Assembly: GCA_944319735.1 (NCBI GenBank)
Contig: CALUEU010000005.1
Location: 98,298 to 162,297 of the forward strand
Direction: 5' to 3'
Origin: an uncultured Methanomassiliicoccus sp.
GTDB lineage: Archaea; Thermoplasmatota; Thermoplasmata; Methanomassiliicoccales; Methanomassiliicoccaceae
Length of the DNA: 64,000 nt
In this document: in pieces, positions 8,835 to 17,449 of the stretch
How positions within the stretch are numbered: position 1 is the stretch's first letter
Layout of the letters: the number at the start of each line of letters is the position of its first letter
Notes under the pieces: generated by a model
Told to the model about the DNA's origin: nothing
Database searches by the model: none
The model's input: the letters and a program-made list of their open reading frames with translations, nothing else
Position numbers and translations under genes: made by a program

Positions 8835-9040
8835 GCTTCCTGCTAACACCATGGCATGTACTTAAAGCATTATCCTGCTCATTATGTTTTATACAAATTT
8901 CATAGATTGACGCTGTATGCATATGTCGCATCCAATCTTCCAGATTATGAGATATCAAACCCTTAAATTATACGAAATTCGTAATGTGAAACACACTTAA
9001 TCAATTTAACATTAAGATGAGTACTCAAATCTAAATCAAA

Positions 9041-9085
9041 TTTAAATATGCGGTACTTTGTGAAGTCCCTAATACGAGGGACTTC
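9041..9085 (+). promoter_or_regulatory. TATA box and palindromic operator-like site before the ferredoxin gene
   Basis: The TATA box tttaaatatg (9041-9050) predicts a transcript start near 9070. Across that point lies a perfect inverted repeat, gaagtccct - 6 bases - agggacttc (9062-9070 and 9077-9085), ending 2 bases before ATG 9088. A dyad straddling the start site fits a repressor operator. It leaves little room for a ribosome site, so the mRNA would be nearly leaderless. Confidence 0.55.
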
Positions 9086-9087
9086 GG

Positions 9088-9519
9088 ATGAGACAAATAC
9101 TTGTTGACCTAGCGAAATGTAAAGGATGCAGGCAATGTGAAAAAGCCTGCTCTAATGCACATAGTGCAACAACAGAGAATTCAAAGCCGATCTCACGTGT
9201 GAAAGTCTTATTCACTAGACCTGAAAACGGGAAGAAAGGAAGTCCCTATCCAATGCGTTGTCATCAATGCGAGTTTCCGAAATGTGCTGAAGCCTGCATG
9301 TCTGGTGCACTTATTAAAACCAAAGAGGGCATAGTAATTCACGAAGATGAGAGATGTGTTGGCTGTTGGATGTGTGTTATGACTTGCCCCTATGGAGCCA
9401 TATTCAGGGATGTACAGAGAAAGGTGGTTGTAAAATGCGATGCCTGTCTGCATGAAGAAATCCCTGCTTGTGTAGCCGTGTGTAAATTTGATGCTATGAA
9501 AGTAGAGGAATCAGAATGA
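9088..9519 (+). CDS. Four-cluster ferredoxin (CooF/HycB type electron carrier)
   Basis: A 143-residue protein with four Cys groups: CKGCRQCEKAC (about 11-21), CHQCEFPKCAEAC (about 58-70), CVGCWMCVMTCP (about 90-101) and CDACLHEEIPACVAVC (about 115-130). This spacing is that of the DmsB/HycB/CooF family of electron-transfer subunits carrying four 4Fe-4S clusters. It overlaps the FAD-dependent oxidoreductase gene by 4 bases. In CO dehydrogenase operons of other prokaryotes a CooF-like ferredoxin and an NAD/FAD oxidoreductase are paired in the same way; no CO dehydrogenase gene is visible here. The palindrome just upstream suggests regulated expression. Confidence 0.88.
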   Translation: MRQILVDLAKCKGCRQCEKACSNAHSATTENSKPISRVKVLFTRPENGKKGSPYPMRCHQCEFPKCAEACMSGALIKTKEGIVIHEDERCVGCWMCVMTCPYGAIFRDVQRKVVVKCDACLHEEIPACVAVCKFDAMKVEESE

Positions 9520-10769
9520 TGAACTCTTACGATTACATCATAATTGGAAACAGTGCAGCTGGGATAGGCTGTGTTGAAGGCATTCGGAAGATGGATGCAA
9601 CTGGTTCTATCGCGATAATCTCATACGAGGATATCCATGCATATTCTAGATGTATGATCACCCACTACATTTCAGGGCACATTGATGAAAAGAAGATGTA
9701 CTTCAGAAAGGAGAACTTCTATACTGAACGGAACACAACTCCATATTTGGGTCGCAGGGCTAAGAAAATAATCAGATCTTCAAAAATTGTCAGGTTGGAT
9801 AATGGCGAAGAGCTTCATTATAAAAAACTTCTGCTGGCAACTGGAGCTGAACCCGCACCTTATGATGTCACTGGAAACTCTTTAGATGGTGTTTATTTCC
9901 TTCGTACTGCTGCTGATTCAGAAGCTGTCATGAATGATGTAGTCAAAGGAGGAAAAGCTGTAATCTTGGGCGGTGGACTCGTTGGCATGAAAGCTGCTGA
10001 CGCCTTGAATGAAAGAGGTATGGACGTCACGATAGCCATAGCGTCATCCCAGTTACTGTCTCAGACTATGGATCGTTACGGTGCAGATATCATAAAAAAC
10101 GCAGTAGAATCCAACGGCATACATGTTTTGACCAACAGTCCCGTCAAATGCATCCTTGGTGATGATCATGTTACAGGTGTTGAATTTGAAAGCGGTCAAA
10201 CAATCCCTGCTGATCTAGTAATATTGGCAAAAGGAGTCCGTCCGAGTACGATATTGGCAAAAACCTGCGGAATTGATGTGGACTACGGAATCTTAGTTGA
10301 TGAATTTATGAAAACCTCAGACAATGACATCTATGCTGCAGGAGATGTTGCTGAAGCTTTAGATCTGATCCGTGGAGGAAAAGTTGTTCATGCAATCTGG
10401 CCCAATGCCCTTGAACAGGGCAGGATCGCAGGCATGAACATGGCTGGTGCGCAAATTGCATATCAGGGCGGCATAGGTATGAATTCTGCAGAATTCTTTG
10501 GTGTTGCTGCAATCAGCATGGGTCTCTGTCGCAGCAGGGATGAAGAGGGTCTTGAAGTCTTAATTTGCAAAGATGAAGAAAAAGGGACCTACCGTAAAAT
10601 CGTTCTGCAGGACAATGTAATCGTCGGCGCTGTGTGTATTGGAAATGTTGAATGTGCCGGAGTATTCAATGGGCTGATATTGAACCGCACCGACATCTCC
10701 AGCATAAAAGATCTGTTGCTGGAAGACGACTTTGATTATGCTAAACTGGTAGGAGCCGGTTTGGGTTAA
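9516..10769 (+). CDS. FAD/NAD(P)-dependent oxidoreductase
   Basis: A 417-residue pyridine nucleotide-disulfide oxidoreductase-fold protein. The FAD-binding dinucleotide motif is GNSAAG near residue 12, the NAD(P)-binding motif is ILGGGLVGMKAADAL near 154, and DIYAAGDVAE near 270 is the second FAD contact. There is no redox-active CxxC, so it belongs to the NADH oxidase/rubredoxin reductase-like group. With the four-cluster ferredoxin encoded 4 bases upstream it probably passes electrons between that ferredoxin and NAD(P)H. The specific partner enzyme is not in the window. Confidence 0.88.
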   Translation: MMNSYDYIIIGNSAAGIGCVEGIRKMDATGSIAIISYEDIHAYSRCMITHYISGHIDEKKMYFRKENFYTERNTTPYLGRRAKKIIRSSKIVRLDNGEELHYKKLLLATGAEPAPYDVTGNSLDGVYFLRTAADSEAVMNDVVKGGKAVILGGGLVGMKAADALNERGMDVTIAIASSQLLSQTMDRYGADIIKNAVESNGIHVLTNSPVKCILGDDHVTGVEFESGQTIPADLVILAKGVRPSTILAKTCGIDVDYGILVDEFMKTSDNDIYAAGDVAEALDLIRGGKVVHAIWPNALEQGRIAGMNMAGAQIAYQGGIGMNSAEFFGVAAISMGLCRSRDEEGLEVLICKDEEKGTYRKIVLQDNVIVGAVCIGNVECAGVFNGLILNRTDISSIKDLLLEDDFDYAKLVGAGLG

Positions 10770-10808
10770 TCAGAGGGTTTTATTTACGTCTACTCACTTC
10801 TACTGAAT

Positions 10809-11201
10809 ATGTGGAAAGTCTTGGGTGTTGAAACTCCTATTATCGCTGCAGGAGATGTTTGGATGGACAAAATGTCCGAACTTTCTTCTAGAAAAAAAGA
10901 CGCTCCTAAATTCAGGGAGTTATTATCCAAAGCAAACGTCAGATACTACTTTGATACTGTCAGAGAAGTTCATGTTTTTTACGTCAGGTTTCCATATGAT
11001 GTAGAACTAGCTGATCTAGAATTCTTCAGAGATTTTATTATTAAATTGGAAAAAAGTTCAAAGACTCCCGTTGTTGAATATGACGGTGAATCTCAGGTGC
11101 ATACAACAATCATATCTTCTGATGAAGAAAAAGATGATCATGTGGGGAGAAATGCCTGGTGGGAACTAAGTGAAGATGAAGTACGTAAGTATGCTTTCTG
11201 A
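10809..11201 (+). CDS. Hypothetical protein, 130 residues
   Basis: I do not recognise this family. The protein is soluble and mixed alpha/beta, rich in charged and aromatic residues, with no signal peptide, membrane segment or Cys motif. A TATA-like tttatttac at 10778-10786 lies about 26 bases before ATG 10809, which fits a leaderless, separate transcript and supports the start. The 3' end is marked by an 11-bp-arm hairpin that includes the stop codon, followed by a T-run. Coding quality (codon use, promoter, terminator) is good, so it is probably a real gene. Confidence 0.7.
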   Translation: MWKVLGVETPIIAAGDVWMDKMSELSSRKKDAPKFRELLSKANVRYYFDTVREVHVFYVRFPYDVELADLEFFRDFIIKLEKSSKTPVVEYDGESQVHTTIISSDEEKDDHVGRNAWWELSEDEVRKYAF

Positions 11202-11211
11202 TACTTACGTA
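11182..11211 (+). terminator. Terminator hairpin overlapping the stop codon of the 130-residue ORF
   Basis: The 11-base arms tacgtaagtat and atacttacgta pair perfectly across an 8-base spacer. The TGA stop (11199-11201) covers the last bases of the spacer and the first base of the right arm. A T-rich run follows at 11212-11225, between two convergent genes. Confidence 0.75.
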
Positions 11212-11223
11212 AATTTTATTTTT

Positions 11224-12348
11224 TTAACAAAAACACATCAATGCATCTAATTTTTCCAATCCTAAATCAGGTTCAGAGTTCTGCATGGATACCCATTCTT
11301 TAACTTTTGACATTGCCCTTCCTGAAGACACGATTGATTTTGCACGCTCAAATCCGCTTCCAATATCAGCCACATGGTCGCTGATGTATAATATCGCAGC
11401 TGCATTCAAACAAACAATATCTTCTCTGCTGCTGCTTTCATTTCCTTCCATTAACCTTAAAAATCTTATCGACTCATTTGATCTTTCAGTTGCAAGAATG
11501 TCTTTTTCATCATCACATCTGATGTTCAGAGAATTTGGGTCAATTATATATTCTGTGACTGAACCATCAGACTTCATCTCTGCAACAAATGTAGGACCGG
11601 ATGTTGAAATCTCATCCATTCCGCATTTGCCACCTTTGCTCTTTCCGTGGAACACCATTGCTTTTTTAAATCCAATTTCTTTCATTGTTTCCAGTGTCGG
11701 TAGAATCATATTCTTGTCATAGACACCTCTAACTCCTATGGTGGGAGACGCTGGATTGGCTAATGATGCAGCAATATTCAAAATCGTTCCAAAACGAACC
11801 TGACTTAAGATTCTTCCCAGAGCACATGGGTGAATTTTAGATGACATGCCGTTGAATATTCCAATATTTGCATTCTCTATTGATTTTTTTACGATACTGG
11901 CATCACACTCAACGTCGATGCCTATCGACTCAAGCAAATCTACGGTGCCGCATTTCGAAGTAATTGCTCTTGCCCCATGTTTTGCCATAGGAACTCCATC
12001 TGCAGCAGCGATTATTGATGCTGCCGTTGAGATATTGAATGTTTTAAACTCATCCATTCCAGTTCCACAGTTTTCTACTACTGGTACACTTACCTTTGGA
12101 GAAACTTTTACAGTATCTAAATCAAATATAACTTCCCAGCCTCCTGCAATTTCCTGCGGCGTGGCACCTTTAGCAGTTATTGCAGCTAAGAATGCTCCTT
12201 GCTGGAGATCAGGCTGTTCATTCATGAGAATCTGTCTAAACATTTCTTTAGACTCTTCCCTACTTAAATTATTTTTATTAATTAGTAAATCAATGTTTTT
12301 ACCAAAAGTTCTCAGCTTGTCATCCATCCCCAGCACCTCAAAACTCAT
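11224..12348 (-). CDS. TrpD-like phosphoribosyltransferase of unknown substrate
   Basis: A 374-residue protein of the anthranilate phosphoribosyltransferase (class IV PRT) family. The diphosphate loop is present but altered: GTGMDEFKTFNIST (about residues 94-107) where TrpD has GTGGD. The AKHGARAITSKCGTVDLLESIG block (about 121-142) keeps the KHG and S-x-x-G-x-x-D-x-L-E pattern. The anthranilate-binding stretch is divergent, and no other trp gene is near. It overlaps the zinc-dependent dehydrogenase gene by 11 bases on the same strand. I infer a phosphoribosyl transfer or phosphorolysis step in a two-enzyme pathway other than tryptophan synthesis. Confidence 0.75.
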   Translation of the reverse strand: MSFEVLGMDDKLRTFGKNIDLLINKNNLSREESKEMFRQILMNEQPDLQQGAFLAAITAKGATPQEIAGGWEVIFDLDTVKVSPKVSVPVVENCGTGMDEFKTFNISTAASIIAAADGVPMAKHGARAITSKCGTVDLLESIGIDVECDASIVKKSIENANIGIFNGMSSKIHPCALGRILSQVRFGTILNIAASLANPASPTIGVRGVYDKNMILPTLETMKEIGFKKAMVFHGKSKGGKCGMDEISTSGPTFVAEMKSDGSVTEYIIDPNSLNIRCDDEKDILATERSNESIRFLRLMEGNESSSREDIVCLNAAAILYISDHVADIGSGFERAKSIVSSGRAMSKVKEWVSMQNSEPDLGLEKLDALMCFC

Positions 12349-13357
12349 TAATTACACATTTCAAAACTCTGCTATTTTCAACAGCATTTATTCCATCATA
12401 CAAATTATCCAGACTCACTCTCTTTTGAATGAATTTCTTCACATCAATCAATCCAGAAGAGATCATCTCAAGTGCGTGCGTATCACTGCTGCTTGTGCAT
12501 CCATACGCTCCAATCATCGAAAGCTCATGATAGTGAATCATGTTCATATCCAAAGTTCTTTCAGGATCTTTAGAATTTAATCCAGAAAAAATACAAATTC
12601 TGCCACCTTGTGCAGCTAGACTGAGAAGATTGGAGTCAATAGCTGCTTTAGGTGTAGTCAGCATTATTACGTCTGCTCCTCTTCCAGATGTTATCTCCAT
12701 GATATTAGAATACAGGTCGTCATCAGGATCAAGAACTGCAGTCGCATTGATATTTTTCCTTTCGGATGAGGGTTCCACAACTATACTCTGACATCCCTTT
12801 CCGATTGAAGATTCAGAACACAACTGCCCCATTGTGCCGGCACCAAATATCAAAACTGTTTCTCCGGTTTCTAACGAGCAGCGCTCTTGTGCATGAATGC
12901 AGCATGCCAAAGGCTCTGTTAATGATGCTTCTTCTGAGGAGACATTGTCTGGAATGATGTTAACTCCATTTCTGATGACATTCCCGCTAGGCACTGCCAA
13001 ATATTCTGCAAAACCCCCATCTAGATTAAATCCAATAATTCCTTGATTTTTACACATGTTGTCCATGCCTTTTGTGCAGGCGATACATTTTCCACACACT
13101 ACACCTGGCCATATTTGTACACGTGATCCAATGGGGTATTTTCCACTCTTATCTTCTGCAACTGTACCTGCCACTTCATGACCGAGGATTCTTGGATATA
13201 CCAGATCTCTCTGCCCTTTTCTGAGCATTTTTACATCTGTTGGACATATTGCACATGCATCCACCTTTACTAAGATGCCGCCATCTGGACATTGTGGCTT
13301 TGAAACTTCACATATTTGAAGTTCATTTTGAGCTCTTAGTAACGCAGCTTTCATCAT
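12338..13357 (-). CDS. Zinc-dependent medium-chain dehydrogenase (MDR family)
   Basis: A 339-residue MDR alcohol/polyol dehydrogenase. The catalytic zinc ligands are Cys in CAICPTD (about residue 36) and the His-Glu pair of GHEVAG (about 60). The structural zinc is held by CGKCIACTKGMDNMC (about 88-102). The nucleotide-binding loop is FGAGTMG near 170. The closest well-known relatives are sorbitol and threonine dehydrogenases, which oxidise secondary alcohols with NAD(P). It is the first gene of a two-gene unit with the TrpD-like protein, so the substrate may be a sugar or ribosylated compound; this is inference. Confidence 0.85.
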   Translation of the reverse strand: MMKAALLRAQNELQICEVSKPQCPDGGILVKVDACAICPTDVKMLRKGQRDLVYPRILGHEVAGTVAEDKSGKYPIGSRVQIWPGVVCGKCIACTKGMDNMCKNQGIIGFNLDGGFAEYLAVPSGNVIRNGVNIIPDNVSSEEASLTEPLACCIHAQERCSLETGETVLIFGAGTMGQLCSESSIGKGCQSIVVEPSSERKNINATAVLDPDDDLYSNIMEITSGRGADVIMLTTPKAAIDSNLLSLAAQGGRICIFSGLNSKDPERTLDMNMIHYHELSMIGAYGCTSSSDTHALEMISSGLIDVKKFIQKRVSLDNLYDGINAVENSRVLKCVINEF

Positions 13358-13525
13358 TTCACCTTGTTGGATGCATAATCCGAGCTTTTACTTACAACCT
13401 ATGTATAAAACTATTTCCTTATCAAATACAAGATGGATTATACATCCTATCAAATAGCTGGATGGAATGAAAACATTATAATTCAGATTAATTGTAAAAT
13501 AAATATTGTTTAAAAAAATGGTGAT

Positions 13526-13548
13526 AAGTAAGCGTCAGGTGCTTACTT
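13526..13548 (-). terminator. Terminator hairpin overlapping the guaAA stop codon
   Basis: Read on the minus strand, arms of 8 bases (aagtaagc and its complement gcttactt) flank a 7-base loop. The TAA stop (13543-13545) lies within one arm. A run of seven T residues follows on the minus strand (13514-13520 read in reverse), giving a typical intrinsic terminator. Confidence 0.65.
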
Positions 13549-14115
13549 TTTCCATGCTTCAACTATGGAAAGAAAATTCTTGAAAATATCCGCTCCATGC
13601 TCTGTATTTTCAACTTCCGGATGGAACTGAACCCCGTACAGGGGTTTGTCTTTGACTTTAATCGCTTCCACGGCACAGTTTTCTGTGTGAGCGAGTATGT
13701 TTATTCCTTCTGGAATATTTGTAACCTCATCATTATGGCTTTCCCAGACTGTAAAGGATTTGGGAAGATTGGAAAATAATTCATTATATTCATCAATTAT
13801 CAATGTGGCCTGTCCAAACTCAGGAATTTCTGCTGGACGGAGTTCAGCACCTAAGTGGCTGCACATAAACTGGAATCCTGCGCAAATCCCCAGTATCGGA
13901 ATATTCAAAGAATCAATGTATTCAGAGTTCAATCCCATTTTGTTGGATTCAACAGAGACATGTGGTGATCCACCTGATAATACCAAAGCATCTACGTCCA
14001 GATCTTTTGGTGGAGTGTTGTTTGGAACGATTTTAGTCTCTACACCTAAATATTTCAATACACGCCATTCACGGTGTGTCCATTGTCCACCATTGTCCAC
14101 TACGTAGACACGCAT
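13543..14115 (-). CDS. guaAA: GMP synthase glutamine amidotransferase subunit (subunit A)
   Basis: A 190-residue class I glutaminase. The nucleophile elbow ILGICAGFQFM (about residues 75-85) holds the catalytic Cys, and GVQFHPEVENTEHG (about 163-176) holds the His and Glu of the triad. The N-terminal VVDNGGQWTHR and SGGSPH segments are standard for the archaeal split GuaA_A. It hydrolyses glutamine and channels ammonia to the ATP pyrophosphatase subunit. A TATA box about 28 bases before ATG 14115 suggests a leaderless separate transcript. The synthetase subunit lies 1.5 kb away with another GuaA-like gene in between. Confidence 0.93.
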   Translation of the reverse strand: MRVYVVDNGGQWTHREWRVLKYLGVETKIVPNNTPPKDLDVDALVLSGGSPHVSVESNKMGLNSEYIDSLNIPILGICAGFQFMCSHLGAELRPAEIPEFGQATLIIDEYNELFSNLPKSFTVWESHNDEVTNIPEGINILAHTENCAVEAIKVKDKPLYGVQFHPEVENTEHGADIFKNFLSIVEAWKK

Positions 14116-14347
14116 AAAAATCCTAATTATTTTTGCATATTTAACATGATCCGAAACAGGCTCAACACATTAGCTAACAGTTTAGCAATGTCAGGCTGGC
14201 ACTCATGCCCTGATCTAATTGCCTTGATACTTTTCGATATGCACTCTGGTGCCCGTTAACCATTTTCACTTGTCGAGTATTCTTACCTGCCTAAGATACA
14301 GCCTTATTTCCTTTCATATGTACTACTTAGCTTCTATGATTGAAAGT

Positions 14348-14365
14348 GAGAAGCATCTGCTTCTC
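14348..14365 (-). terminator. Hairpin overlapping the stop codon of the GuaA-like gene
   Basis: Perfect 8-base arms gagaagca and tgcttctc with a 2-base spacer; the TGA stop of the minus-strand gene (14364-14366) overlaps the arm. No clear T-run follows, so it may be a processing or stability element. The rest of the 14116-14363 gap shows only a 29-codon minus-strand ORF (14174-14263) that I cannot support as a gene. Confidence 0.45.
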
Positions 14366-15653
14366 ATTCCCATTCAATAGTTGCAACTGGTTTAGGGGTC
14401 AGGTCATACAGAACTCTGTTGACACCAGGAACTTCGTTTACAATTCTTGCAGTGATTTTCTGCAGCAGTGCAAATTCCAGTGGTTCTACGGTTGCAGTCA
14501 TGGTATCGACAGTATTGACGGCGCGGATAATCACGGGATATTCAAAGCTGCGGGCATTATTGCGCACTCCTACAGACTTAAAGTTCGGTACGACTGTAAA
14601 GTACTGCCAGACTTTTCCTTCCAGACCTGTTTTTGCAAACTCATCTCTCAGGATGGCATCAGACTCTCTTACTGCTTCCAGACGGTCTTTAGTTATTGCA
14701 CCAAGACAGCGAACTCCCAGACCCGGGCCTGGAAACGGCTGGCGGTATACCATGTTATCTGGAAGGCCCAACTCTACCCCGCACGCACGGACTTCATCTT
14801 TGAAAAGCATTTTGAGAGGTTCCACAAGTTCAAACTTAAGATCTTCCGGCAGTCCTCCCACATTGTGATGAGCTTTGACGGCCTTTGAAGTTTTAGTACC
14901 GCTTTCTATAATGTCAGGATAGATAGTTCCCTGCGCTAAAAATTCAATTCCGTTTAGTTTTCTGGCTTCTTCTTCAAAGACTCTGATGAATTCTGCGCCG
15001 ATTATTTTTCTTTTCTTTTCTGGGTCGGATACGTTCTCAAGCTTGCTCAGGAATCTTTCAGATGCGTCAATGTATACGAGGTTGGCTTTCATCTGCTTCT
15101 GGAAGACTTCTACGACTTGTTCCGGTTCACCTTTGCGCAGCAGTCCATGGTTGACATGTATGCAGGTCAGCTGATTTCCGATGGCTTTTATCAACAGAGC
15201 AGCAACGACTGATGAATCAACTCCACCAGACAGAGCTAGTAAGACTTTTTTATCTCCAACTTGACGTCTGATAAGCTCAACTTGGTCTGAGATAAAATTC
15301 TCCATATTCCAGTTCGCTACAGCTTTACATTGTTTGAATATGAAATCTGAGAGAATTCGGCGGCATTCAGATTCATCAGCAGGCAACGGACCATTCCCTT
15401 CATAATCTATGCTGAGAACAGGAAGATTACTCTTGAAGACTGCCTCTGAAGCTTTAATCTCTATGCCATCGACAACTCTGTTCGGTCCACCGTTCAATAT
15501 AATTCCTTTAACATTTGGTAATGCTGTAAGCTGCTGTTCAGTAATGTCATGCGGATGAATCTCACTATATACTCCGAGTGCACGGAGCTCTCTTGCGGTT
15601 GCTGCGTTATTTTCGCTGCCTAAATCTAAAATCAGAATCATGTCCTGCTTCAT
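14364..15653 (-). CDS. guaA: Bacterial-type GMP synthase with degenerate glutaminase domain
   Basis: A 429-residue protein, about 90 residues shorter than two-domain bacterial GuaA. The first ~95 residues match the start of the glutaminase domain (ILDLGSENNAATARELRALG, then NGGPNRV), but the nucleophile position reads SIDYE instead of G-x-C-x-G, and the His-x-Glu region is missing. The sequence then jumps to the linker NWNMENFI and a complete ATP pyrophosphatase domain with the P-loop [31 protein letters not shown] and a dimerisation tail ending ATIEWE. Overall it resembles Firmicutes GuaA, which suggests transfer followed by an internal deletion. It may use free ammonia, borrow GuaAA, or act on another substrate. 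Confidence 0.85.
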   Translation of the reverse strand: MKQDMILILDLGSENNAATARELRALGVYSEIHPHDITEQQLTALPNVKGIILNGGPNRVVDGIEIKASEAVFKSNLPVLSIDYEGNGPLPADESECRRILSDFIFKQCKAVANWNMENFISDQVELIRRQVGDKKVLLALSGGVDSSVVAALLIKAIGNQLTCIHVNHGLLRKGEPEQVVEVFQKQMKANLVYIDASERFLSKLENVSDPEKKRKIIGAEFIRVFEEEARKLNGIEFLAQGTIYPDIIESGTKTSKAVKAHHNVGGLPEDLKFELVEPLKMLFKDEVRACGVELGLPDNMVYRQPFPGPGLGVRCLGAITKDRLEAVRESDAILRDEFAKTGLEGKVWQYFTVVPNFKSVGVRNNARSFEYPVIIRAVNTVDTMTATVEPLEFALLQKITARIVNEVPGVNRVLYDLTPKPVATIEWE

Positions 15654-15667
15654 GTTTTACCCTCTGT

Positions 15668-16615
15668 TCATTCCCACTCGATAGTTGCCGGTGGTTTATT
15701 TGTAATGTCGTAAACTACGCGGTTGATATTCTGCTTCATCTCTCTTGTAATGCGCATTGAAATCTTGTCTAAGACTTCATATGGTATTCTGGAGTAGGCA
15801 GCGCTCATTCCATCTATTGACTCAACGGCACGGATAGCAATTGTTTTTCCATATGCCCTGTTGTCTCCCTGAACTCCCACAGACTGGCATGGAAGGAGAA
15901 CGGCAAAATACTGCCAAGGCCTGACCATTTTACCTTCAGCAGACGCCTTTTCTAACTCTTCTTCAACTATGGCGCAGGCATCTCTGACGATCTCCACATC
16001 CTCGCGGTTTGCTTCACCAATAACTCTGATTGCCAGCGCCGGTCCTGGGAAAGGCTGTCTTTCTGATACTTTTATGTTTAATGCCCTAGCGACCTCGCGG
16101 ACCTCATCCTTGTATAGATCATACATCGGTTCTACAATTTTCAGGTTCATATCTTCCGGCAGTCCGCCTACATTATGGTGACTTTTGATCGTATCTCTTA
16201 CGCCGTCCCCGCTTTCTATCCAGTCTGGGGCAATTGTGCCTTGGACCAAATATTCTGCATTGAATTCCTTGGCGCTCCGTTCAAAAATTCTTATGAATTT
16301 CTCACCAATTATTTTTCGCTTCTTTTCTGGATCAGACACCCCTTTCAGAGCTGCATAGAATTCTTCGCTTGCATCAATGATCTGGAAATTGACATCAAGG
16401 TCTGTGAGCATTTTTCGGACTTCTTCGTCTTCTCCTTTGCGCATAAACCCAGTGTTAACATAGATAGTCAGAAGGCGGTCTCCTATGGCACGGGATACGA
16501 GCACCGCGGCCACTGTACTATCAACCCCGCCGGAACAAGCAATGATTGCATTTCCCTGAATCTTCTTCTTCAGATCTTCAACAGCCTCATTTATGAATGC
16601 ATCAGCATTGAACAT
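15668..16615 (-). CDS. guaAB: GMP synthase ATP pyrophosphatase subunit (subunit B)
   Basis: The archaeal split synthetase, about 315 residues. The P-loop [14 protein letters not shown] activates XMP with [13 protein letters not shown] and [15 protein letters not shown] follow, and the C-terminal dimerisation domain ends [11 protein letters not shown] at 16613-16615 (MFNADAFIN) matches the usual start of the family and overlaps purE by 14 bases; an upstream in-frame start at 16648 is less likely. It sits directly upstream of the bacterial-type GuaA paralogue (14-base gap), so two XMP-aminating-type enzymes are co-transcribed. Confidence 0.92.
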   Translation of the reverse strand: MFNADAFINEAVEDLKKKIQGNAIIACSGGVDSTVAAVLVSRAIGDRLLTIYVNTGFMRKGEDEEVRKMLTDLDVNFQIIDASEEFYAALKGVSDPEKKRKIIGEKFIRIFERSAKEFNAEYLVQGTIAPDWIESGDGVRDTIKSHHNVGGLPEDMNLKIVEPMYDLYKDEVREVARALNIKVSERQPFPGPALAIRVIGEANREDVEIVRDACAIVEEELEKASAEGKMVRPWQYFAVLLPCQSVGVQGDNRAYGKTIAIRAVESIDGMSAAYSRIPYEVLDKISMRITREMKQNINRVVYDITNKPPATIEWE

Positions 16616-17081
16616 TTTTTGATACCTCTTCAGAATCTTTTGCAACATCTTCTACCATTTTGCTGCGGTGCTCTGTAAGTTTAGCCAGAATCTTCTCATC
16701 TTTCACAGCTAAAATTTGAGCAGCCAAAATAGCGGCGTTGTCTCCTCTGTCAAGTCCCACACAAGCCACAGGCACTCCGCCTGGCATCTGAACAATTGAC
16801 AGAATAGAATCCAGATTTAATTTTCCGCTGACAGGAACACCGATAACCGGTTTCAGAGTAGCTGCGGCCACAACACCAGGAAGTGCAGCGGACAGACCGG
16901 CAATAGCTATGAAAACATCAGCACCACTATTCTTTGCTAAATCTGCAACACGTTCTGGTGTGCGGTGTGCTGATGCTACTACAACATCAAACTCAATATC
17001 AAACGATTTCAAAATTTTAGTTGCTTTTTCTGCAACGGATAGGTCGCTCTTGCTTCCTAATATAATAAGAACGCGGGGCAT
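16602..17081 (-). CDS. purE: N5-carboxyaminoimidazole ribonucleotide mutase
   Basis: About 159 residues from ATG 17079-17081; an upstream TTG at 17102 is less likely. The family signatures are [14 protein letters not shown] (about 7-20), [12 protein letters not shown] (about 36-47) and [18 protein letters not shown] (about 62-79). These bind the substrate phosphate and catalyse transfer of the carboxylate in purine synthesis. The class I-like ASAHRTP and PGGVPVA segments are kept. It leads an operon with the GMP synthetase genes, tying early and late purine steps together. Confidence 0.92.
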   Translation of the reverse strand: MPRVLIILGSKSDLSVAEKATKILKSFDIEFDVVVASAHRTPERVADLAKNSGADVFIAIAGLSAALPGVVAAATLKPVIGVPVSGKLNLDSILSIVQMPGGVPVACVGLDRGDNAAILAAQILAVKDEKILAKLTEHRSKMVEDVAKDSEEVSKNVQC

Positions 17082-17136
17082 GATGAGCACAACCCCTTGC
17101 AAATTAAAAAGATTGTGGGAAATGGTTTGAAATCCA

Positions 17137-17433
17137 TCAGGATTTCATTATTGCTAACAGGAATACTCCTATGGCAATCAGGGCACCAATCACAGCAGCA
17201 ATGATGTTTATGAATGCTACCCATATAATATCCACCATGTTGATATTCAAAATATCGGGATAGAGATAGTCCATTCCTCCCCAGATTAAACCGATGAGTA
17301 TACCAACAACTAACAATACAATTCCAATAATCCTGCTTTTACCGCTTCCAAAGTAGGCTGTGAATATGCCTGCTAGAATGAGGAAGAATCCCAACGTCAA
17401 AAGCATTACAGTGAGAAATCCAATCGCGTCCAT
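17137..17433 (-). CDS. Small membrane protein with four predicted helices
   Basis: A 98-residue hydrophobic protein from ATG 17431-17433, with a GGTGA ribosome site 6 bases upstream. Four membrane helices are visible: about residues 3-25, 34-55, 60-80 and 72-96 in the order [40 protein letters not shown] and [13 protein letters not shown]. There is no motif to suggest a function. It follows the Lrp-like RAM-domain gene by 16 bases and is probably in its operon. Confidence 0.65.
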   Translation of the reverse strand: MDAIGFLTVMLLTLGFFLILAGIFTAYFGSGKSRIIGIVLLVVGILIGLIWGGMDYLYPDILNINMVDIIWVAFINIIAAVIGALIAIGVFLLAIMKS

Positions 17434-17449
17434 TATTGTCACCACAATT

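Noticed and set aside
14174..14263. 29-codon minus-strand ORF between guaAA and the GuaA-like gene
   Set aside because: No ribosome site, promoter or recognisable family; too short to support.
14364..15653. Frameshifted full-length guaA
   Set aside because: The frame is open and continuous from start to stop, and the missing glutaminase residues are absent in all frames, so it is an internal deletion instead of a frameshift.
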